From the NCBI GenBank assembly GCA_947454585.1, contig CANGML010000010.1, positions 1 to 18,400 of the forward strand: DNA of 18,400 nucleotides, read 5' to 3'. The notes under the pieces were generated by a model. The model was not told the origin of the DNA and ran no database searches. It worked only from the letters and a program-made list of their open reading frames with translations. Both the position numbers and the translations under genes were made by a program. The DNA comes from Comamonadaceae bacterium (GTDB taxonomy: Bacteria > Pseudomonadota > Gammaproteobacteria > Burkholderiales > Burkholderiaceae_C). Of this stretch, positions 6,866-17,600 are shown one piece after another. The first letter of the stretch is position 1. Each line of letters starts with the position of its first letter.

Positions 6866-8650
6866 GTGAAGTTGAGCCGGTCGCGAATCCTGGCTGCGGT
6901 GGCCTTCCTGTGTCTTTTGGCCGGGTCGTTAGAGCTCTACGACCCCGTTTTGCCCAAAAACGCAGGCACCGTGCTGCGCGCGATTGAAGAAAAAACAGCC
7001 TTGCCTGTGACCGAATGGGCGCAGGCCGTGACCGGCCAAAACTACGCCAAACCCAAGCCCCGTGAGGTCTACGCGCCCGGCACCATTGGCGCAGCCATGG
7101 ACAAAATGCTCGCCGACCAAGAGGCGGCCGAAGACGCCAAGGCGCTCATCACGCTCAAAGACATCCAATTCACAGGCGTCACCATCCTGGGCGACATGGA
7201 GCTCAAGGAGCTCGTCTCACCCTACATCGGCGTGCCCATGAGCTACGAACACATGCTCGACATCGGCATGGCCGTGGAAACCTACTACCGCAAGAACAAC
7301 TACCTGGCGCGCGCCATTTTGCCGCCGCAGGACTTGACCGAGGGCGTCTTGACCGTGGACGTGATCGAGTCCGTGTTCTCCAAAATCGAGGTCGAGCAAG
7401 AGCTGGCCGATCTGCCCAACACCGAACAGCACGTGACCCACCTGATCCAAGCCCAGCAACCCACCGGCCAGTTGCTCAACACCCAGGCCTTGGACCGCGG
7501 CTTGGCATTGGCCAACGAGATTCCGGGCCTGAGCGTCAAGGGCTCCTTGCGCCAGGGGCGTGAGGCGGGCGAGACCGAATTACTGCTTGAGTTGTACAAA
7601 GGGCGTACACGTCAGGCTGAGTTGACGGCGGACAACGGCGGCTCACGCTCGACCGGCGCCATCCGTCTGCTGGCCAGCATGACCTGGTTTAACCCCAATG
7701 ACATCGCCGACATGCTCAACATCGTGGCCGTGCATACCCGTGGCAGCGATTACGCGCGCTTGGCCTACAGCATCCCGGTGGGCACCGATGGCTGGCGCAT
7801 GGGGCTGAACGTGTCCAGCATGAACTATGAAGTGGTGGTGGGCGAGCAGGGCATGGTCGGGGCCATGGGCCGCGCCATCACGCAGGGTTTGGAATGGGTC
7901 TATCCCTTGCTGCGAAGCGAGCAAGCCAATGCCACGGTCACCCTCAATGCGGATGACAAAGTATTCAAAAACACCTCTGCCCAAGGGTTGGTGATGTCCG
8001 ATTACGCCGCCAAAGTGCTATCGGCCCAGGTGGCGGGCTTCTACCGCGACCTCAACCCAGGCGGGGGCACGGGGACTTATTCCGTCATGGTGTCGCATGG
8101 CGACATCAACCTCAACGGCTCCTTGAACCAGCAAACAGACATGAGCGGCCCCAGAACGGCGGGGAGTTTCAACAAAATGCGCCTGAGCGGCACCTGGCAA
8201 CAAGCCCTCAGCACCCAAACCTCGGCCTTTGTCTCCTACACAGGCCAGTTGACAGACAAAAACCTCGACAGCTCCGAAAAAATGCAGCTCGGTGGCATGA
8301 ACGGCGTGCGCGCCTACCCCACGGGCGAGGGGTCGGGTTCAGATGCCCAACTCATTCAGCTCGAGCTCAGACATCAATTAGAGAGCGGCATTCTGATGAC
8401 TGGCTTCTACGACTGGGGCCAGGTCTGGTTGCAGCACAACCCTGACTTCCCAGGCGGCCCGCTGAATAACCGCAACACCTACCGCGGTTTTGGTGCCAGC
8501 GTGGGCTATACCAACGACGATGGGGTGAACTTCCGGGCGACGTGGGCGCGCCGACAAGGCCACAACCCCAACCCGACCCAAACCGGCATGGACCAGGACG
8601 GCACCCGCGACCGCAACCGCTATTGGCTCCAAGTCACCGTCCCGTTCTAA
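6866..8650 (+). CDS. TpsB-type two-partner secretion transporter (ShlB/FhaC family)
   Basis: Outer-membrane Omp85-superfamily transporter that should export the TpsA encoded downstream. The GTG at 6866 is chosen because an in-frame TAA sits at 6860-6862 and later starts (TTG 6872, GTG 6899) shorten or spoil the signal sequence. There is no evident Shine-Dalgarno. The N-terminus has a basic then hydrophobic segment (SRSRILAAVAFLCLLAG), then a linker to about residue 96. POTRA1 is 97-170 (LKDIQFTG to VIESV) and POTRA2 about 171-246. A 16-strand-type barrel follows to the C-terminus (594 residues), ending in VTVPF with the terminal Phe expected of outer-membrane barrels. The barrel contains LGGMNGVRAYPTGEG, the conserved VRGY/F-type motif of lid loop L6 (VRAYP at 481-485). 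Size and architecture are normal for the family. The stop is 27 bases before tpsA. Confidence 0.95.
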   Translation: MKLSRSRILAAVAFLCLLAGSLELYDPVLPKNAGTVLRAIEEKTALPVTEWAQAVTGQNYAKPKPREVYAPGTIGAAMDKMLADQEAAEDAKALITLKDIQFTGVTILGDMELKELVSPYIGVPMSYEHMLDIGMAVETYYRKNNYLARAILPPQDLTEGVLTVDVIESVFSKIEVEQELADLPNTEQHVTHLIQAQQPTGQLLNTQALDRGLALANEIPGLSVKGSLRQGREAGETELLLELYKGRTRQAELTADNGGSRSTGAIRLLASMTWFNPNDIADMLNIVAVHTRGSDYARLAYSIPVGTDGWRMGLNVSSMNYEVVVGEQGMVGAMGRAITQGLEWVYPLLRSEQANATVTLNADDKVFKNTSAQGLVMSDYAAKVLSAQVAGFYRDLNPGGGTGTYSVMVSHGDINLNGSLNQQTDMSGPRTAGSFNKMRLSGTWQQALSTQTSAFVSYTGQLTDKNLDSSEKMQLGGMNGVRAYPTGEGSGSDAQLIQLELRHQLESGILMTGFYDWGQVWLQHNPDFPGGPLNNRNTYRGFGASVGYTNDDGVNFRATWARRQGHNPNPTQTGMDQDGTRDRNRYWLQVTVPF

Positions 8651-8677
8651 AGAATCGCGCTGCCAATCCGAATCGGA

Positions 8678-11600
8678 ATGGCTATGTTGCGCTTTGTAGA
8701 AACACGCCCCTTGAAATCTGACGTCCGACGACCTCAGATCGCCAAGTCGCGTGTCTCTCAATATGCCTTGTCTCAAGTTCTGGGGCTGGCAGGCTTGTTG
8801 GCGAGTCCCGCCATGGCCCAAACAGGGCCCGTGGCCAGCACCCAGTTGCCCAGCGGGGGTCAAGTCAACGCGGGTCAAGCCACGATCAGCCAGTCGGGCA
8901 ACACGCTCAATGTGAACCAAAGCAGCCCACGCGCGGTGGTCGACTGGAACACTTTCAACGTCGGCAAAGACGCCACGGTCAACTTCCAGCAACCCAACGC
9001 GCAGTCGGCCACCCTCAACCGCGTCGCCGACACCCAGCCCAGCCAGATCCTGGGTCGTATCACGGCGCCCGGTCAAGTCGTGCTGGTGAATCCCCAAGGT
9101 GTGTACTTTGGCAAGTCATCCAGCGTGGATGTGGGGGGCTTAGTCGCCACCACACACGATGCTGCCAATAAAGAGTTCATGGACGGGCAGATCAAGCTCA
9201 GCCGCAACGGTGCCACTGGCAAGGTCGAAAACGAGGGCGAACTGCGCGCTGCCTTGGGGGGCTACATCGCGCTGCTGGCGCCCGAAGTGCGCAACAACGG
9301 CGTCATTGTGGCCAACCTCGGTACCGTGGCTTTGGCTGCAGGTGAAACCTTTGAGCTTAAATTTGACGGCGCTGGCGTGCTCAGCACCGTGCGGGTGACG
9401 GCTGCGACCCTCAACGCCTTGGTGGACAACAAAAACGCCATCAAAGCACCCGGCGGCTTGATCATCTTGTCGGCCCAAGCGGCCAGCCGCTTGCAAAGCG
9501 GGGTGGTCAACAACACCGGCAGCATCGAAGCGGCGGGTTTGGTGCGCCGCGCGGGGCGCATCTTGCTGGAAGCCAGCAGCAGCATTTTTAACAGTGGGAG
9601 TCTCAAAGCCGATGCCTCCAGTGGTTTGAATGGGGGCCCCGCTGGCACCGTTGCCCTGAATGCACCTGAGGTCCAGAACAGCGGCACGATCAGCGCTAGC
9701 AATTGGGCAGCCACTAACTTAGTGGCAAATGCATTGCCGGCAGATATGGGGCGCATCAGCATTCAAGCCGACAGCTTCACCCAAACCGCGACCGGTCTCA
9801 TCGATGTCTCGGCGGTCGCCCTGCAAGCCGGCACCGTCGACATCGTGGCGGCCCAAGCCCTGGCGCTGAGCGGTCGCATCTTTGCCAATGGCGTGGTGTC
9901 CGACCCCACCCAGATCGTGGCCAACGCCCTGGGCGGCACCATTCAACTTCAAGCCTCGCGCCGGGTGGATCTGACCACCGCCGTGTTGGATGCGTCGGGC
10001 GAGGGCGGGGGCGGACGCATCCATATTCAGGCTGATGGCGTGCCGACACCGGTGAACGACCCAGCCAACAACCCAGCCCAAGCGCCGGTCAAAGGTGCGG
10101 TGCTGCTGAGCACCAACACCGTGTTACGGGCCAACAGCGCCCGCGCCCAAGCGGGTCGCGTGGAGGTGGAGGGTGATGACATCAGCCTCGACACAGGCAC
10201 CCGGATCGAGGCCAAAGGGGCTACCAAAGGCGGGACGGTGTGGATTGGTGGGGGCTGGCAGGGTGCGGGCCCCTTGCGCCACGCCACCACCGTGATGATG
10301 AGTTCGGACAGTGTGATTGATGCCAGCGCCACGGACAACGGGGATGGCGGCGAGGTGGTGTTGTGGAGTGATGTGCACAACGCCAATTCAGTCACCGCTG
10401 TGAACGGCAGCCTTTATGCAAAAGGTGGCACTTATGGTGGTGATGGTGGGCATGTCGAGACATCGGGCAAGCTCTTGCAGTTAGGTAACCAGCTTTCTAT
10501 CTCCACAAAATCAATGCTCGGAGCCGATGGTGAATGGCTGCTAGATCCTGAACACTTGTGGATACGAGACCCCAGTTGGAACGGCTACAACTACACGACC
10601 AGTGGATCAACCACTTACACCGCACAAACGGCCAACCCTTCAGCCACGTTTTTGGTGAGCGGGGCCACAGATACGCGGGACAGAGGGCCCACCGTGGACG
10701 GTGTTTTCTATCCTGGCGTGACAGTGATTAGGACTGACACGATCAATGCGGCACTTGCCAACGGCAGCGTCAGAGTTGTGGCCACCGGATTGATCAGTGC
10801 TGCGGGCTGGCAACTAGAACCGCCCACTTACCAAAATTACTACATTTCAACGACAACAACGAATAAGTTAACGCTCCAAGCGGGAACATCCATCACGCTC
10901 ACCAGCGCTAAATTCAACCTGCCCAACGGTACGTTTGAACTGTTGGCCAACACCACCATTTCGCAAACTGGCCCGACCACGGGGGGTGCGATTTACGCCA
11001 ACACCTTGATCTTGGGTTCTTCTGATGGTGGCACAAGCAAACCTGCTGTGACCTTAACGGATGCCACCAACTACATCACCAATCTGCAAGCCAACAACCT
11101 CAGCGCGCTGAGTTTGTCCAACGCCCAATCCATGACCGTCAACAGCAACGGCTTGAATGTGTCCGGCGCCGTAACTTTGTCGGTCACGGGTGACTTGACG
11201 GTAAATGGCGCGATTGCCTTGGCAGGGACAAGTTCACTCACTTCGAGCAACGACATTCTGGTGAATGCCAACATCACCAAAACCGCAGGTGCTGATGCCA
11301 CGCTGACGGTGAAGTCGGCAAGACATTTGTCCTTTAGTACCAACACAAGCCTGACCTCGACCAGCAACAAACTCAATATGGTGTTGAACGCTGACTCAGA
11401 CAAGTCAGGTGATGGTTTCATCAAGTACTCAGGCCCCAGCATCAACACCAACGGGGGATCATTGCAATTCGGCATTGGCGATACCGCCGTCTTAAACAGT
11501 GCCACGGTTTATGTGGGGGGCGATGTATCGTTTGACGGTTCATCTGCCCAAACGGTGACAACCGGTGGCGGTGCGGTGTCCATCTACGGCGAAACTTTGT

Positions 11601-14600
11601 TGGCGAACACCTCGGGCTTGACCATCAACTCAGGCAGCGGTGCTGTGCGGTTTTATGGGGTGGTCAACTCCGCGAGTCAAATTTTTACGGGCATCAACTA
11701 TGGCTCTGGCATCAGTTGGCTGACGGCGCTGGACCAAGCGGACAACGTCGCCAACAGCTACTTGGCCAGCATCAGCTCTCGGCTCGAGAACTCGATGGCA
11801 GCCCTCTCGGTGAACTACAACACGGCATGGATTGGCGGTCGTCGCAACAGCGCCGGTGTGTGGAAGTGGGAAGCGGGCCCATTGGCTGGCCAAGCCATTA
11901 CTTATACCAACTGGGCCTCTGGCGAGCCCAACAACTGTTGCACCAACATCGCTAACGGCAATGGTTTCTATGGCGAAAACGCCATGCAGTTCACGGGTAG
12001 CAACGGCAATTGGAACGATTTGTTTGACAACGCAGGCGCAGGCCAAACCCTCAATTGGTACGTTCGGGCTACAACACTGAACAGCTCACCCCTGACGGTG
12101 ACCTCTACTGGTAATGTGACTTTTGACAAAGCGGTGGGGGTGAATAAAACACTGACCAATTTGTCGGTGACTGGCAATCAGGTCACGTTCAGTGATGCCC
12201 TGAAGCTCGACAGCACAGGGGCCATCATCACCAACACAGGTGCAAGCTTGATTGCGGGCAGCATCACTGGCACGGGCGCACTCACCAAGAATGGGGCGGG
12301 CGCCTTAACCCTCACAGGCAACAACACTTACTCGGGGGCGACCAACATCAACGCTGGCAGCTTGCTGGTGGGTGCAGGTGGCACCTCGGGTACTTTGGGC
12401 ACGGGCTTGGTGACCAACAACACCGCCTTGGTCTTTAACCGCAGTGATTTGTTCACCGTCACCGCCACCCTCACAGGCGCTGGCACGCTGACCAAACAAG
12501 GCGCTGGCAAATTAGCCCTGACTGCTGCCAACACTTATACAGGTGCCACTACGCTCAGTGCAGGTACTCTGGGAATCTATAACAACGCGGCAGCGGGTAC
12601 AAGTGCCATCGCAGCCGCGGATGGCACGTCCTTAATGTTTGGCCGTAATGTGACCAACTTTGCCAACAACATGACCCTCACGGGTAGTGTGACGTTTGAC
12701 CTTGACTCATCAGTTGACTATTTGGTGGTTGGCGGCGGCGGCGGCGGCGGCGCACACGTGGGCGGCGGCGGTGGCGGCGGTGGGGTACTCGCCAGCACGC
12801 TTGATTTACTGTCTGACACGAGTTTGTCTATCAATGTGGGAGCTGGCGGTGCGGGAGCTGCCAGCGTGGCAGCAAGTTCGACTTACAGCTCATTTGGTGC
12901 TAATGGAGGCAGTTCGTCGATAACTTTCTCAACTCTACCTGCTATTACTGCCCTTGGCGGTGGTAAAGGTGCGACCTGGCAATCGTATGCTGGTGGAGGC
13001 GCAGGTCTGTCGTCTGGTGGTGGCGGTACGGGTACCACCTATCCAGCTGGTACCGGAACTGCTGGGCAAGGTTTCGCAGGCGGCACAGGTGCAGGCACTG
13101 ACCCTTACTCCTCGGGCGGCGGTGGCGGTGCCGGTGGCGCAGGGGGGGCTGCAAGCCAAACAAATGGCTCAAACTCAGGTGCCAGGGGGGGTAACGGTGG
13201 TGTCGGTTTGGCGTCTGCCATCACCGGTTCAACTACATATTACGGCGGCGGCGGCGGCGGTGGAATACACGGTACGGCGCCCTTCCAAAACTTTGCTGGG
13301 GCCATGGGCGGCTTAGGTGGCTTGGGTGGCGGCGGCAACGGCACGCCATTGGACACCAATACGACCAGTTACACAGCCACAGCAACAAGTGGTGCAGTCA
13401 ATACGGGTGGCGGCGGCGGCGGTTCTGGTGGTGGTCTCAACACCATTAACACCAACGGCGGTGCAGGTGGCTCGGGCCTCGTTGTGGTGAGGTATCTGGG
13501 GAGCAGCGCAGGAACGGGTGGCACAGTGTCCTCTGGCACTGGCAGTGCCACTGGCTACACATTGCACACGTATACCAGCACGGGTGCAGCTTCTCTGTCT
13601 CTGAATGCCTTGAATGTCATGCTCAGCGGCACCATCAGTGGCGCTGGCTCGATGGTCAACAACGCCACGGGCGGCAAGATTTCATTGATGAACGCCAACG
13701 CCTACACAGGTAGCACTACGGTCAGTGGCGGCACCTTGGGCATTTACAACATGGCGGCCATCAGCCCTGGTGCGTTGATTGCTGATAACAACACCACCTT
13801 GTTATTGGGCCGAAGCATCACGGGCCTGACCAACAACATCACCCTCAATGGCGCGGTAAACGTTGCGTATGACAACAAGATTGACTACCTCGTGGTCGGA
13901 GGCGGTGGCGGTGGTGGCAGTGATGGCGGCGGTGGCGGCGGCGGTGGTGCCGTCGTAAGTAAAACAGGCATCGACATTGGCGCGGCTCTGGCACTGACCG
14001 CCACAGTGGGCGGCGGTGGCACTGCTGGGGCGTGGGCAGGTGCTGGTGCTACTGCAGGAGGTGACTCAAGGCTGAATTTCGGTTCTACAACTGATATCGC
14101 CACGGGTGGTTCGGGCGGCACTGTCTATCCAAATGGACCAGGTGGGGCTGGCGGCTCGGGCAATCAGTCAACTAGCAACGGCGGTGCAGGTGGCGCTGGC
14201 ACTGCAGGCAACACAGGTTTAAGTGGTGGCACTGGCCCAACTTCTAACATCACAGGCACTTTAACCAATTACGGTGGCGGCGGCGGCGGCGGTGTGACGT
14301 TCACGAACTCAGGCGTATTTACTGGTGGCGCTGGTGGCGCTGGCGGTGGCGGAGCAGGCACGTCCATAGCTAACGATGTACCCACGGCTTGGGCTGCGGC
14401 GGGCAGAGCCAATACGGGTGGCGGTGGCGGTGCGGGCACAGCCAGTTATCTCCCACAAAGTGCAGGCGATGGCACCGGCTATCGAACACCCGGCGGTGCA
14501 GGGGGCTCCGGTCTTGTGGTGGTTCGCTACTTCGGCAGCAGTGCGGGGACGGGTGGCACCGTCTCAACAGGGACGGGCAGTGCATTGGGTTACACCCTCC

Positions 14601-17600
14601 ACACGTTCAGTACGACGGGCAATAGCACTCTCACGCTCAATGCGTTGGCTGCCACATTCAGCGGGTCGATCACGGGGGCGGGTTCTTTAACGGCTAGCCC
14701 GTCTGCAGGGGGTAAGTTCACTTTTACCGCCAACAACTCGTATGCGGGTAGCACCACGCTCAGTTCGGGTACCTTGCAAGTCGGAACGGGCGCAACAGCG
14801 GGCTCTTTGGGGGCGTTGTCGGCCAACGTGCTGAACAACGGCACGCTGATCTTTAACCGCAGTGATGCCTTAACTTATTCAGGTTTGTTCAGTGGGACTG
14901 GCGCGTTGAAGGTCGAGACCGGGGGCATCACCCTCACGGGGGGTGCCACGTACACAGGCCTTACCACGCTGTCATCAACCCCCACGCCCAGCCGCATCAC
15001 GTACACCAACAACACGGTTCCTAGCACCAGTGGTTTTGCAGGTACCGGCGCTGTCACGATTGCACCTGCTGCAGCTTCTAGCTTCTCCAGTGCTTTCACG
15101 CCCAACTACACATTTGCCACCACCCTTACGGGCTTGACCTTGGGCAGTAGCAGCAACAGTGCAGACATCACGCTTAACAACGCCATTTCTATTGCAGGCC
15201 CCATCACGGTGGACGGTGGGCAGCTGAACTTGAACAACAGTTTTCAATCCACAGCGACTGGCGCAGATCTCACCTTCCGCGCTAAAACGAATATCAGCAA
15301 CACGGCGCTTGCCACACTGAGGACCAGCGGCGGCAACATCTTGTTGGCATCCAACGTGGATGATGCGATCGACAACGACACGACCAACAATGGATACATC
15401 CGGCTTGACTATGGTTTGAATGCCTATTCAAACGGCGGCAACATCACCATTGGTGGGGGCAACACGGCTGGCACTGGCTATGCTTTGGGGTCTTCAAACG
15501 AAGCGCAAACCCATGGTTTCCGGGTGGATCGCACGCTGACCTTGAGTTCTTCAGGTGGCAATATCGCCATTCGCGGTAAGTCTTATGCCAGGGCTGTTCA
15601 AGTCGGGTGGGGCGCTTCAGGGGTTGGCTTTTATTTCTTGACCTCCAGCGGTTTGATCGACAGTGGTACAGGCACCATCTTGATCGACGGGTACAGCCAA
15701 ACTTGGGGCAGTAGCTACAGCTCAGGGGTCTACTTCTATACCCAGCAACCCTTCACCATTCAATCTGCCAATACGACGGCAGACGCGATCAGGATCATTG
15801 GAAAAGCAACGGGGGCAAGTGGCGAGGCTTGGGCGATGGAGCAAGAGGACAACACGCTGTCCGTCTTGGCTACCGGAGCGGGTGGTGGGATCACGCTCAA
15901 TACCTCGCAAAAACTAACGCTTGAAGTGGTGATGCGCGGGACGTGGAATATGTTGGCTAGCAGTGGCCCGATCACGTGGAACGGGAAGTCCGATGCCGAT
16001 GGATTGACAGGAACCTGGTGGGGCCCCCTTTCTTACTGGGGATCCAAATCGGGAACAGCAGTTCAAACCAGCTCATCCAACATCAGCATTGCTGCTGACA
16101 GTTTCAACTGGGCTGGCGGAACCAACCCACTCTTTGGCACCACCGGAACCGTCGAGATCAAACCCGCGTCGGCGTCCTTTGCCAACCCCACTTACACCAG
16201 TTGGTTTGTTCTCAATCAGAACGCTCAAACGGTGAGTGGATTTACCTTGGGTAAGCCCGGAAACACCTCGTTAGTCACTGTCAATACAGCGGTCTCAGCC
16301 AATGGTCCGATCAATCTCTACGGTGGCAATGTGGACATCAATCAGGCGTTGACGACAACTGCCTTAGGCGCAGACATTTTGGTGAAAGCCTCAGGCAACA
16401 TCACGTCGACGGGTGATTTGACGCACAGCACCAACGCGGGAGACATCACGTTTTGGAGTGACAGCGATGCTTCGGGTGGCGGCTACACCTACTTGCATGA
16501 CAGAAACATCCTGGACACCCGCACCAGTGCGAACCGCACCAGTAGCCTAATTAGCACTGCGAGTGGCGGTGGCACTATTACTATGGGCGGAGGCACAGCC
16601 AGCACCACACTGCTCTCGGGAACAGTGGTGCCCACGGGCTACGCCGCAGACAACACCAGCTCATTGCCGGGTGGGGTGTCGCTGGGCTACTTCAACGGCG
16701 GTCACAACAGCGGCATCAAGTTGTATTCGGGGGGCGGCAACATCACGATACGTGGCAAGTCAACCTCCATCTGGGCAGGCGACTCGTCAGGCATCGCCGC
16801 GCTGGAAGGGCTCACGCTGGATGCAGGGACCACGGGCAACATCACCTTAGATGGGGTCGGTGGTCCGAGCGGATCCAGTTACAGCGCGGGTATCTTTTTG
16901 GGTTATTGGGGAACCAACGGCAATGCTGCGACGCTTCTCAAAACAGGCAATGGCAACATCTCTTTAACCGGCGTGGGCACAGGTGGCACGAGTAACCGCG
17001 GCATTATTTTCTGTTGTACCAATGCCATGCCCATCACCATCGAGGCAACGGGCACTGGCACCGTCAGTTTGACTGGCAGCGGCGCAACCCAAGACTTTTT
17101 GTTTTCGGGTGGTCACAGAATTTTGGCGGCCAGCGGGGCGATTACCCTCACTGGCACCACATCCACGGGGCCGCTCCAGGCCGATACCGCCGTCACCACC
17201 ATTGGCTACAAGTCAGGGAGCGATGTGACCAGCTCAACCAGCAACATCACCCTCACCGATGACAGCATGAGTCTCGCCGCAGGGAATGGTTTGCAGGTGA
17301 ATACCTCAGGCAAGCTGACCATTCAGCCTTACGGCAATAACTTCACCTCACTGACCTATCCGATCACCAACTTTGCGGTCTCGTCGGATGTCACCGGTTT
17401 AACCATTGGCAAAGACCTGGGCAGCACGGCACACACGGATACGGTCACGATCGGTGGCATCACCAGCATCAGTGGGCCCATCAGCGTGTATGCAGGCACG
17501 ATCAACGTCAACAGCAATTTGACGACCAGTTTGGCCAATGCGGCTATCTTGCTCAAAGCCAGTGGCAACATCACCCAAGCCACGGGTGTCGATGTCACGA

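Larger units (their letters stand above)
12470..14656 (+). repeat. Tandem duplication of a PATR plus glycine-rich module
   Basis: Unit A (12470-13621) and unit B (13622-14656) share the order PATR, LGIYN spacer, FGRN/LGRS and NNMTLTG/NNITLNG strand, YLVVGGGG domain, GLVVVRY, GTGGTVS, GYTLHT, LNAL, GAGS. Domain starts are 1,167 bases apart. Edges are well conserved and glycine-rich interiors differ, consistent with an old duplication followed by drift or slippage in the Gly tracts. Confidence 0.8.

Noticed and set aside
8378..9097. Minus-strand open frame spanning the tpsB-tpsA junction
   Set aside because: It runs across two confident opposite-strand genes and their junction. Composition is typical of a shadow frame.
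13885..14121. Minus-strand proline-rich frame
   Set aside because: It is the complement of the GGC/GGT glycine tracts of TpsA; polyproline is an expected artefact.
12713..14620. Glycine-rich stretches as RTX calcium repeats and hence the type I substrate
   Set aside because: No GGxGxDxx nonapeptides are present. The stretches sit inside a protein with a TPS signal domain, so it is not a type I RTX substrate.
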